Below, piece after piece: positions 56,391 through 64,000 of a stretch of 64,000 nt of DNA; position 1 is the first letter of the stretch, and each line of letters opens with the position of its first letter. Where the stretch lies: the NCBI GenBank assembly GCA_944322605.1, contig CALUPD010000020.1:1-64000 (forward strand). The letters run 5' to 3'. Made by a program: the position numbers and the translations under genes. The notes below the pieces were generated by a model. That model worked only from the letters and a program-made list of their open reading frames with translations. It made no database searches and was not told the DNA's origin. This DNA is from an uncultured Bacteroidales bacterium (GTDB lineage: Bacteria; Bacteroidota; Bacteroidia; Bacteroidales; UBA932).

Positions 56391-58571
56391 CTATTTCCCG
56401 CCATGCTCCCGTTTGCCCCTTTCCTTCGTATAAATCGCGATTCCTATGGTGATTGCGGCGACTATGCCGATGCATGAGACGATGTATATCCATGTGCTGC
56501 TTTTTTGCGGTTCGTCTATTCCGGCAAAAGGATTTTCTCCGAGATATTTCCCTTCGTCAATAAGTTCCAATGCCTTGGAAAGGATTATGTCTTCCCTTGA
56601 ACGGTAAAGCTCGTCATACGACAAAGGAACGGGGTAGTCAGGCATGAGCCCTCTTCCGGCAGGAGTCCTTTCCGTCACGGTCGTGTCGAAAACATCCTTT
56701 ACCAACGGAATCCTTACCGTTATGAATGAGTTAGGAAGCCTTATCTGTGCAAAATTCACTGCTGTAAGGAAATGGTATCCTGATGCGGTTTCCCTGCCTA
56801 CGGTCACGGCCCTGTGGTTTCTGACAAGAACGGACGGGAATACGGATGCTGCCGATATTGACGTTTCGTCCGTAAGGATATAGATCTTGCCTTTGTAATT
56901 CAGTACTGAGTCGGGAATTATCGGTTCGGTGCCGGTATTGTGGAAATAGTATCCTGTTTTTCCTTTTATCCGTTCCGCCTGTGGAAACAGTACCATCGTG
57001 CTGTCGTAATTCAGGCAGTAACGGAAACTTTCGAAATGCCCGGGCTTCGTTACTACTGAATAGGTTTCGGTTTTTCTTGACGGGCTGTTCAGAAACCAGG
57101 ATGCCATCCTGCGTTCCGTATCCACGCTTCCTCCCCTGTTGTACCTCATGTCTATTATCAGGTTCGGCTTCCCGAACATGATTGCGAGAGAATCTTCGAT
57201 TTCCTCCAATTGCGTTTCGTTCAGGTCGAATGTTCCCAATCCGAAATATGATACGGAATCATTCAAGGTCTTGAAAGAATACGGCTTGCGCAGATAGGAC
57301 GACTTCCTTTCGTAATAGTCGACGCTGTCCCTGTTCATGGCCGGCACGATTCCTGTCACCATGCTGTTCGGAGTCCATTGGTCGGAAAATTCTATTCCGT
57401 CCGAGAATTTCAACTTGACAGTGCGCTGGGCGGCTATCTTGTTTTCATACATGTGATTCCATGAAATCGCCATGACATAGTCCTTGACGCTTTCGTTTTT
57501 CCCGTCATATCCGCCCAATGAGTTCCCGATATTTTCTATATAGGTTTTCGAGTCTATGCCGTCGACCGAAACTACGCATTTTCCGAGAAATTCTTCATAT
57601 CCCTGCTGTACATAGTTCACAACCAAGGAGTCTCCGAATTTCGCGAACATAATGTTCGGCACATAGAATCTTTTGAGCGAGAATACCGGGTTCGGAGTAA
57701 GTATCGAGAGGTGGCTGTCATGGACCAGTGCCGTAGTCGCGGCTACTATGTCGTAAAAGTTCTGGTATTTGATTGTTTTTTCGTTTCTCAGGAATGCGAT
57801 ATTCGACGAGTCGTGCTTTTCGAGTTCTTCAGGCGCAACGACGTCATGCAGCGACGGGTATGCTTCCCTTATGGAAGCCATGAGTATGCGGTAGTCCTCG
57901 ATCGCTTCTTCCGAAGACAATGTGTCGGGTATCGCGGCGGCTTGCGGTCCGATAAATGAAGTCCTCAGCCCGAACGGAGCCATCGGGTCGCTGATAGTTC
58001 CTTTTTCCGTAATGCTGAGGCATATATGCGGCTGGTCGAATCCTTTGTATGCATATCCTGCCGTTCCTATGATGTCGCCTTTTTTAATCGGCATTCCTGT
58101 TTTAAGGGGAATGCCGCCTTCGAGGCCTGAAATATAAATCGTCTTCCCGTCTTCTGTCTTCAGTCCTATTGTGCCGGTAACGTATTTGTATTGCACAGGA
58201 TAGGAATATTTTTCATTCCTTGCTTCCTTGAGCATCGAGTCGAAGCTATGATCGCCTGTTTCCATCCGCATCGATGTTCCTGTCGACAGGCTTGTGTTAT
58301 AGCCTATGAAATACGAGTCAAGCGTGCCGTTTTCAGGCGCGACCACGACCGCTCCTTCTTCCGCTCCTATGAAAAGATCGTCGATGTTGAGTTCCTGCCC
58401 GATGTATTCCTGGGGCTTGCTTATTATTCCTTCTCCCGCGTTTTTGCCTTCAATCGGCCATAGGAAAGTCTCTGTCTTTGTCGAATCGGTCGCTCCGGCA
58501 GCATAGAATGCGGCGGCCATGGAGAGCAATGTGAAAATGAATGCCTTCATCATTATCGTGTTAAATTTCAT
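56391..58571 (-). CDS. Exported LytM-like/S41 peptidase fusion with C-terminal membrane helix
   Basis: 726 residues with a signal peptide (ATGs at residues 7 and 8 are alternative starts). Residues ~30-205 resemble an M23/LytM domain (GLKTEDGKTIYISGLEGGIPLKTG, then GTAGYAYKGFDQPHICLSI), but the usual GPHLHFE ending reads QPHICLSI, losing the second His, so it is probably catalytically dead. Residues ~290-660 form an S41 peptidase domain: DMRYNRGGSVDTERR and the likely nucleophile in TDETSISAASVF. A transmembrane helix (~690-712) and a Lys/Arg-rich tail end the chain. I infer an envelope protease with a LytM-type targeting module. Confidence 0.75.
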   Translation of the reverse strand: MKFNTIMMKAFIFTLLSMAAAFYAAGATDSTKTETFLWPIEGKNAGEGIISKPQEYIGQELNIDDLFIGAEEGAVVVAPENGTLDSYFIGYNTSLSTGTSMRMETGDHSFDSMLKEARNEKYSYPVQYKYVTGTIGLKTEDGKTIYISGLEGGIPLKTGMPIKKGDIIGTAGYAYKGFDQPHICLSITEKGTISDPMAPFGLRTSFIGPQAAAIPDTLSSEEAIEDYRILMASIREAYPSLHDVVAPEELEKHDSSNIAFLRNEKTIKYQNFYDIVAATTALVHDSHLSILTPNPVFSLKRFYVPNIMFAKFGDSLVVNYVQQGYEEFLGKCVVSVDGIDSKTYIENIGNSLGGYDGKNESVKDYVMAISWNHMYENKIAAQRTVKLKFSDGIEFSDQWTPNSMVTGIVPAMNRDSVDYYERKSSYLRKPYSFKTLNDSVSYFGLGTFDLNETQLEEIEDSLAIMFGKPNLIIDMRYNRGGSVDTERRMASWFLNSPSRKTETYSVVTKPGHFESFRYCLNYDSTMVLFPQAERIKGKTGYYFHNTGTEPIIPDSVLNYKGKIYILTDETSISAASVFPSVLVRNHRAVTVGRETASGYHFLTAVNFAQIRLPNSFITVRIPLVKDVFDTTVTERTPAGRGLMPDYPVPLSYDELYRSREDIILSKALELIDEGKYLGENPFAGIDEPQKSSTWIYIVSCIGIVAAITIGIAIYTKERGKREHGGK

Positions 58572-58581
58572 AGTTGAATAT

Positions 58582-58647
58582 AACTTTGATTAAAGTTCAA
58601 ATACGATGCCTTAGTGTCATATGTTCAATATAAAATCCTTATATTTG
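58582..58647 (+). promoter_or_regulatory. Divergent control region with palindrome and -7 box
   Basis: AACTTT-GATT-AAAGTT (58582-58597) is a palindrome close to the S41-fusion start. A perfect TATATTTG box at 58640-58647 lies 29 nt before the lipoprotein gene. A shared regulator is possible. Confidence 0.45.
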
Positions 58648-58676
58648 TAAAGACATGGATTTAGAATAATATTGGC

Positions 58677-59414
58677 ATGAAAAGGCATTTTTGGTTGTTA
58701 TGTGCCGTATTTGCTTGCGGCATATGTTCTTGCGACAACGGGACTGTAGAACAAGGCAAATCTTTGGTGGTTTCAAGCGTGAGCCTCGATGATGAGATGA
58801 GGCTTGATTTCGGATATGACAGCGAAGGAAGGGTCGTCAGCCTTGCGATGTCGCCTGAAGGCGGCACTTTGAATGTGGAATATTCGGACAACAAAGTCGT
58901 TGTTTCCCTGTCCGGCACCGGAATGGACGGAGAGGCGTATGTTTACAATCTCGATTCGGAAGGCAGGACGACAGGCATTTCGGCTTCCGGAGAAGGAATG
59001 GAAATCCAAATCAACGAGTTTGTCTATGAGAACGGTTTCCTCGTGAAGGTGAATTGGGCTGAAAGCGATGAAAACGAAACCCTTGTATGGGCGGACGGGA
59101 ATCTTGCAGGCGTATCGTCGGCGTATTACGATGTTGAAATGGAATATTCCGATATTGATAATCCTGAAACGAATGTGGATTTGAATTATATAATCTCGCA
59201 AGGGCCTTCTACAGCATTCGGGGAAGAATTCACTGTCGGCAAGATACTGCGCATGTTCGGGAAAAGTTCAGCCAACCTGAAATCTGCGGAAAAGTACGAA
59301 GGCTATGCCGACAGGCTACAGTATGGTTTTGACAAGTACGGCAGGGTCGACAAGGCGGTTTCGACTGATGAAGAAGGCGAGGTCTCCACGTTTTACATAG
59401 AATACGATGATTAG
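58677..59414 (+). CDS. Lipoprotein, DUF4595-like
   Basis: 245 residues. The lipobox is GICSC (Cys19) followed by DNGTVE. The mature part is a run of beta hairpins with YD/RHS-like phrases: LDFGYDSEGRVVSLAM, YNLDSEGRTTGISAS, QYGFDKYGRVDKAV, typical of DUF4595-type Bacteroidetes proteins of unknown function. It overlaps the AI-2E transporter gene by 8 bp, so the two are co-translated. A surface or periplasmic location is likely. Confidence 0.75.
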   Translation: MKRHFWLLCAVFACGICSCDNGTVEQGKSLVVSSVSLDDEMRLDFGYDSEGRVVSLAMSPEGGTLNVEYSDNKVVVSLSGTGMDGEAYVYNLDSEGRTTGISASGEGMEIQINEFVYENGFLVKVNWAESDENETLVWADGNLAGVSSAYYDVEMEYSDIDNPETNVDLNYIISQGPSTAFGEEFTVGKILRMFGKSSANLKSAEKYEGYADRLQYGFDKYGRVDKAVSTDEEGEVSTFYIEYDD

Positions 59415-60471
59415 CGAGAAAGAAAAAATATGGAAATATACGCTGGTGGCCTTGATCATAGGCCTCGGCGTATTGCTTTTCATACAGGCTAAGCCTTTCA
59501 TAAACGGGATTCTCGGCGCTTTTGCCCTGTATGTCCTGCTGCGGAAGCCGACATTCAGGCTTTGCGACAGGATAAAGCCTAAATTCGCCGTGCCGATAGT
59601 TATAGCCTGTGTCATACTCTTTATTCTGATACCTCTTTCATTGTTCGTGTGGTTCGTTATTCACAATCTTCAGGGCGTTAACTGGAATCCGCACAGCATA
59701 ATCGAGCCGGTGAAGAACATGATACTTGCCGTGGAAGCCAAGACCGGGATGGATATCCTGTCGAGCAGCACGTTGTCTTTCATGGCTTCAAAGCTGTCAT
59801 TGTTCGGCCAGTACGTTATCGGCGGAATCGGCGACTTTTTCGTGAACCTGTTCGTGATAGTCCTGCTTCTTTATTTTCTGCTGGCAGGAGGCCGTGACAT
59901 GGAAAGTTATGTGAAGTCGATACTTCCTTTCAGCGAGCATAACAAGAAAGACGTCATGGAAAAAGTCAATGTGATGGTAAGGTCTAATACCATAGGAATC
60001 CCGTTGCTGGCTATCATACAAGGCATGATTGCATGGATAGGATTCATGCTGTTCGATGTTCCGAATGCTTTTCTTGCCGCCTTTCTTACAGGAATCGCAT
60101 CAGTCATTCCTGTGGTGGGCACGGCAATCGTATGGCTTCCGCTTTCGGTCTATTTTGTCGTAATAGGAGAGTGGGTGAGCGGAATATGCATGCTTGCGTT
60201 CGGCGCGATAATCATATCGCAGTGCGATAACCTCATCAGGTTTATCCTGCAAAAGAAGATGGCCAATACCCATCCGCTTATAACATTGTTCGGTGTTATC
60301 GCAGGTTTGCCGATTTTCGGTTTCATGGGGATTATTTTCGGACCTTTGTTAGTATCGCTATTTCTTTTGTTCCTCGATATGTTCAGGAACGAGTATCTGA
60401 TAGAGAGGAATCCTGCGCCTTTGCAGGATGAATCCGGAAGCGGTGAATCTGCTGTACAGGAGAGGGATTAA
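59407..60471 (+). CDS. AI-2E family transporter
   Basis: 354 residues with 7-8 transmembrane helices. The family's C-terminal signature is clear: DNLIRFILQKKMANTHPLIT, then LFGVIAGLPIFGFMGIIFGPLL. The family includes putative autoinducer-2 exporters and Na+/H+ antiporters; the substrate cannot be inferred. It overlaps the preceding lipoprotein gene by 8 bp, and the DUF2461 gene follows after 102 bp. Confidence 0.9.
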   Translation: MISEKEKIWKYTLVALIIGLGVLLFIQAKPFINGILGAFALYVLLRKPTFRLCDRIKPKFAVPIVIACVILFILIPLSLFVWFVIHNLQGVNWNPHSIIEPVKNMILAVEAKTGMDILSSSTLSFMASKLSLFGQYVIGGIGDFFVNLFVIVLLLYFLLAGGRDMESYVKSILPFSEHNKKDVMEKVNVMVRSNTIGIPLLAIIQGMIAWIGFMLFDVPNAFLAAFLTGIASVIPVVGTAIVWLPLSVYFVVIGEWVSGICMLAFGAIIISQCDNLIRFILQKKMANTHPLITLFGVIAGLPIFGFMGIIFGPLLVSLFLLFLDMFRNEYLIERNPAPLQDESGSGESAVQERD

Positions 60472-60573
60472 TAAATGCCATGGGGGCATGGTTGTTCCAG
60501 GCAGGCGTTCAAGGCAACGTCCTGTATTGCGTGTCTTGCCCGGAATCGTTTAAGAATAAAGGAGAAAGTAGAT

Positions 60574-61254
60574 ATGGAGAGGGTTTTGAAATTTTTAAGG
60601 GATCTCGACTTGAATAATAACAAGGCATGGTTCGAGTCCAGAAGAAGCGAATGGGAATACGTGCGTGGAAAGATATATTCATTATGCGAAGGCCTGATAA
60701 ACGGGATTTCCGCTTTCGATCCTGATGTGAACGGGTTGGAAGTCAAGGATTGCACATACAGGATTTACAGGGACATACGTTTCAGCAACGACAAGTCTCC
60801 CTACAAGAGCTGGCAGGGCATATTCATTGCCCCGCATGGGAAGAAAGCAGGCTATGCCGGTTACTATTTTCATATTTCAGGCAAGGTGTCGGAGCCGCAT
60901 ATGCTGTATGCCGGGCTGCATTGTCCGGAACCTTGCGTGCTAAGGAGCGTTCGCGAGGAAATGATGCTGAACGGCGAAACCATGCGTTCCAATATCCGCA
61001 AGGCTGAATCGGCAGGCTTTGTCCTGTATGACAAGGAGGCTCTGAAGCGTGTTCCTAAAGGTTTTCCTGCTGATTCCCCGTATGGGGACCTTTTGAGACT
61101 GAAAGAAGTCGGATTGGAAATGAATCCGGGCGATTCTTTCATGACGGATGAAAACCTGCTTGAAAACGCGCTACGGGCTTTTCGTGCCGCATCCGGCTTT
61201 GTCCGCCAATTGAACATGGCAGTGGAATATGCCCATGAAGAAATGATGGGGTAG
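60574..61254 (+). CDS. DUF2461 protein (TIGR02453 family)
   Basis: 226 residues from the ATG at 60574; upstream codons in frame are Cys/Arg-rich and not family-like. The signature DLDLNNNKAWFESRRSEWE and CTYRIYRDIRFSNDKSPYKS are diagnostic of DUF2461, a cytosolic family of unknown activity. The chain is full length. It is the third plus-strand gene after the lipoprotein and AI-2E transporter. Confidence 0.92.
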   Translation: MERVLKFLRDLDLNNNKAWFESRRSEWEYVRGKIYSLCEGLINGISAFDPDVNGLEVKDCTYRIYRDIRFSNDKSPYKSWQGIFIAPHGKKAGYAGYYFHISGKVSEPHMLYAGLHCPEPCVLRSVREEMMLNGETMRSNIRKAESAGFVLYDKEALKRVPKGFPADSPYGDLLRLKEVGLEMNPGDSFMTDENLLENALRAFRAASGFVRQLNMAVEYAHEEMMG

Positions 61255-61335
61255 GGCAGGCTGCGCCCGCGTGCTTTGGCATTGTCGGGATTTAAGACAA
61301 GTGATTCTTTGCCGGCGCGGATGCGGCATTGCAGA

Positions 61336-62460
61336 TCAAAGGGCGACGACTGCAATGACAGGGTTGTGGTCGCTGTTTTCGAATCCGAGGTCTATTGCCT
61401 GCGTGCTTATGACGGAAATGCCGTCGGATACAAAGAAAAAGTCGCTTATCGTCCTTGTCGTAGACGAATCGAGAGGAGCGTACAGGTATCGTAAGGTTTT
61501 GCATTCCCTGCCGTAAAATGTCTTTCCGTATTCCTGCATGCATTCATAGTCGAGGGCTGCTATCGAAAAATACGGATTTCCGGTTTCATCGGATGACGGC
61601 TCATAGCCGTCCGGGTATTGGTTCCAGTCTCCTCCGATTATTATTCCGCGCCCGTCCATTGACCATTCCGCAATCATAGAACCGAGGAATTCCGTTTCTT
61701 TTTTTCTCATCTCTCCTGTGTCGAATGCCGTGTTGTGCGTATTGCATATGATTATTTCTTTGCCTTCCGGCGAAATATACGTGCATGCGAGCAGGCATCT
61801 TTTCAAATTGAACATGCTTGCAGGAAACGGGAATGAGGATGGATACTGGTAACGCGCCGCCTTGGCCGGAAGGCATTTGGACAGTACGGCTATCCCGCTG
61901 TGCACCTTGCCCATCGGCTCTTTCAAAGGAATAGGTACAAAGAATGTTTTGTAGTTGCATGCAAAGAATGCGTGATGCCGGGGCAGGGAATCCATTATGA
62001 ATTCGAGTTCGTTGATTTTGTAGCTTCTTTTTGACGAAATGTCGGTTTCCTGCAACAGGATGATGTCGGCATCGGCGCTTTTTATAAAAGAGGCGATTGC
62101 TTCAAGGTTTTTTATAGTGTTTTCCTTGCTGTCGCGTACCTTTTTGCCGCCGTCATAGAAAAAATCCATGTTTTTCCCGAGTCCGGCATATCCGATGTTC
62201 CAGGTCAGGATCCTGACCGTGTCAGGCAATGCATGCGCCTCGTTTGCCCGGCCGTTGGACGCTGGCAGCAGGCTGTCGGTTTTATCCGCGTCCATTTCCG
62301 GCATGATTCGGGACTGAATGTCTCCGGCGTATTCGAGGACCGTTTCCACATTGTCCGGCCTGTAATCGGCAGCCATGCTTATTATAAAAAACAAAAGGAT
62401 AAAGGCAGCCGGTATTCCGGCAATGCCGGTTATTGTCATGTACAGTCTCTTCTTTCTCAT
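61336..62460 (-). CDS. Exported/anchored endonuclease-exonuclease-phosphatase fold protein
   Basis: 374 residues with an N-terminal membrane segment (GIAGIPAAFILLFFIISMAAD). The EEP fold motifs are present: RILTWNIGY (~85), ILLQETDI (metal Glu), GGDWNQYPDGY (Asp/Asn) and the C-terminal SDHNPVIAV (Asp-His). The residues needed for a metal-dependent phosphodiesterase are kept. Such proteins cut nucleic acids or phospholipid/inositol phosphates; the location outside the cytoplasm favours an envelope or nutritional role. Convergent with the DUF2461 gene. Confidence 0.88.
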   Translation of the reverse strand: MRKKRLYMTITGIAGIPAAFILLFFIISMAADYRPDNVETVLEYAGDIQSRIMPEMDADKTDSLLPASNGRANEAHALPDTVRILTWNIGYAGLGKNMDFFYDGGKKVRDSKENTIKNLEAIASFIKSADADIILLQETDISSKRSYKINELEFIMDSLPRHHAFFACNYKTFFVPIPLKEPMGKVHSGIAVLSKCLPAKAARYQYPSSFPFPASMFNLKRCLLACTYISPEGKEIIICNTHNTAFDTGEMRKKETEFLGSMIAEWSMDGRGIIIGGDWNQYPDGYEPSSDETGNPYFSIAALDYECMQEYGKTFYGRECKTLRYLYAPLDSSTTRTISDFFFVSDGISVISTQAIDLGFENSDHNPVIAVVAL

Positions 62461-62679
62461 TTTTCCGTATTATATGAAAATATGTCCCGGTGCTTAGGGA
62501 AATATTCTCGGCATTTTTAATAATGATTGTCCGAATTATTATCCCGGAATAAACTCATAGCGTGGAAGTCCGGATGCCTATGCCTCCCGTGGCCCTGTAA
62601 GCCTGCTGGAAGATTTGCCGGTATCTTAGGTTTCGTGCCGATGTTTTAAAAGCGTGAAAATCACAATAGACGGTTAACA

Positions 62680-62725
62680 AATAACGGACCATGCGTCCTG
62701 GTTCGGCTATGCATGGTCCGTTATT
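62680..62725 (-). terminator. Terminator of the nqr locus
   Basis: A perfect 15-bp stem AATAACGGACCATGC / GCATGGTCCGTTATT with a 16-nt loop, 20 bp after the nqrF stop, with TTATTTG on the minus-strand side. The rest of 62461-62745 shows nothing recognisable. Confidence 0.85.
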
Positions 62726-62745
62726 TCGATTATTTGTTTCAGGGA

Positions 62746-64000
62746 TTAACCTCCGAAGTTGTCGAACAGTATGTTTTCGCTCGGAACTCCGAGATTGTCC
62801 AGAAGAGTCAGTACCGACTGGGTCATCATTGGAGGACCGCACATCAGGTAAAGCGCGTCTTCAGGGTTTTCATGCTGTTTGAGGTATGTTTCATACATTA
62901 CATTATGCACGAATCCCGCAGTGTAGCTGATTCCTGCCTTGTCTGCTTCAGGATCAGGCCTGTCGAGCGCAAGGTGGAACTTGAAGTTAGGGAATTCCTT
63001 TTCAAGGGAGTGGTAGTCGTCAAGATAGAATGCTTCCTTGAGGCTGCGTGCTCCATAGAAGAAGTTGACTTTCTTGGTCGTCCTTTCCGTCTTGAACAAG
63101 TGCATGATGTGGCTTCTCATAGGGGCCATTCCGGCACCGCCGCCGACAAATATCAATTCCTGATCTTCAGGAAGGTTTTCAGGCATGAAGAATTCTCCGT
63201 AAGGGCCTGAAATGGTAACCTTGTCGCCAGGCTTCAAAGAGAAAATGTATGAAGAGCAGACTCCCGGATTTACAGGAAGGAATTTTCTCGTGGCCCTGTC
63301 GATCGGCGGAGTCGCTATGCGGACGTTGAGTTTGATTATATCGCCTTCGGCAGGGTAGCAGGCCATACTGTATGCACGTATGGCAGGGACTGTATTGACC
63401 ATCTTAAGGTCGAACGCTCCCATTTTCACCCAGTCTTCCCTGTATTGTTCGTCTACGTCGATGTTCTTGTAGTCTACTGTCATCGGAGGAACATCCACCT
63501 GGATATATCCGCCTGATTTGAAGTGGAGGTGTTCCCCTTCAGGAAGTTTCACGACGAATTCCTTTATGAATGTAGCAACGTTATTGTTGGATATGACTTC
63601 GCATTCCCATTTCTTGACGCTCAACGCAGACTCAGGGATGACGATTTTAAGGTTTTCTTTTACCTTGACCTGGCATCCGAGCCTCCAGTTGTCGAGAATC
63701 TGTTTCCTGTTGAAGAATCCGACTTCCGTAGGAAGGATTGTTCCGCCTCCCTCAAGCACGCGGCATTTGCATTGTCCGCAGCTTCCTTTTCCGCCGCATG
63801 CGGATGAAAGGAAAATCTTCTGGTCTGCAAGCGTGTTGAGAAGCGAAGAACCCGGAGTTACTTCGATTTCCTTGGTTCCGTCATTGATGTTGATCTTTAC
63901 TTTGCCTTCCGGTGTCAGCTTGATCTTGACATACAGAAGGACGGCAACCAATATCAACGTGATGATAGCTATGGCTATCACTGAAGTTAAAATAGTATTC
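62746..64000 (-). CDS. nqrF: Na+-translocating NADH:quinone reductase subunit F (5' end cut)
   Basis: About 418 residues are visible. The frame continues past the GTG at 63981 as NTILTSV, and base 64000 is G, the last base of a likely ATG just outside the window. An N-terminal membrane helix precedes a [2Fe-2S] ferredoxin domain (SACGGKGSCGQCKC, with a fourth Cys in LGCQVKV), then the FAD region (RAYSMACYP) and the NAD-binding region (FVGGGAGMAPMRSH; LMCGPPMM). NqrF takes electrons from NADH into the sodium-pumping Nqr complex. The other subunits would lie upstream, beyond the edge. Confidence 0.95.
   Translation of the reverse strand, partial: NTILTSVIAIAIITLILVAVLLYVKIKLTPEGKVKININDGTKEIEVTPGSSLLNTLADQKIFLSSACGGKGSCGQCKCRVLEGGGTILPTEVGFFNRKQILDNWRLGCQVKVKENLKIVIPESALSVKKWECEVISNNNVATFIKEFVVKLPEGEHLHFKSGGYIQVDVPPMTVDYKNIDVDEQYREDWVKMGAFDLKMVNTVPAIRAYSMACYPAEGDIIKLNVRIATPPIDRATRKFLPVNPGVCSSYIFSLKPGDKVTISGPYGEFFMPENLPEDQELIFVGGGAGMAPMRSHIMHLFKTERTTKKVNFFYGARSLKEAFYLDDYHSLEKEFPNFKFHLALDRPDPEADKAGISYTAGFVHNVMYETYLKQHENPEDALYLMCGPPMMTQSVLTLLDNLGVPSENILFDNFGG

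Overview
The window looks like a chromosomal segment of an anaerobic, probably gut-associated member of the Bacteroidales. The evidence is a set of upstream sites matching the Bacteroidetes -7 consensus TAnnTTTG, Cys-anchored lipoproteins with acidic residues just after the Cys, a Na+-NQR subunit F, a pyrophosphate-type phosphofructokinase, a flavodiiron protein, an [FeFe]-hydrogenase maturase (HydG), a fused acyl-CoA dehydratase activase, and tricorn/DPP-type secreted peptidases. I cannot assign a genus. No rRNA, tRNA, CRISPR array, prophage or intact insertion sequence was seen.

Layout. 0.4-1.2 kb: one TPR-like hypothetical. 1.35-8.7 kb: a membrane TPR/AraC-type regulator divergent from three consecutive surface-lipoprotein genes. 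8.7-9.4 kb: a gene-free patch with terminators, a minisatellite and inverted repeats. 9.4-20.2 kb (minus): rsh, an Ig-like lipoprotein, a small beta-barrel, ispG and a tricorn-type protease, tightly packed. 20.5-26.5 kb (minus): ligA, a flavodiiron protein, a hotdog thioesterase, a YihY-type membrane protein and hydG, mostly overlapping. 26.6-36.2 kb (plus): phosphofructokinase, EamA transporter, DPP-IV peptidase, 5-formyl-THF cyclo-ligase, and a 1435-residue activase. 36.2-41.6 kb (minus): MATE, glycosyltransferase 39, a THUMP-like methyltransferase and GtrA. 41.9-50.3 kb: phosphohexomutase, an Fn3-like lipoprotein, a ClpB without its N-domain (minus) and a UvrA2-like ATPase. 50.8-56.0 kb: five plus-strand genes with little or no assignable function, including a 933-residue secreted protein whose fourth carbohydrate-binding-like domain is split by a glycine-zipper segment. 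56.4-64 kb: a LytM-like/S41 fusion, a lipoprotein, an AI-2E transporter, a DUF2461 protein, an exported endonuclease/phosphatase-fold protein and the start of the nqr locus (nqrF, cut by the window edge).

The most unusual element is a dispersed intergenic repeat (called R1 here) at about 0.15, 41.7, 47.4 and 50.6 kb. It has a period of about 76-80 bp. Each unit has a variable but self-complementary arm, and most carry a second short GGCC-type hairpin whose two sides change together. A Bacteroidetes-type promoter (TTTG or TTTT, 20 nt, TATATTTG) is intact in the terminal units that face a gene and eroded in most internal units. Two R1 arrays bracket the uvrA2-like gene, and one of them faces the unknown five-gene cluster. 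A second dispersed element (R2, about 105 bp, around a terminator-like hairpin) occurs at 20.3 and 56.2 kb.
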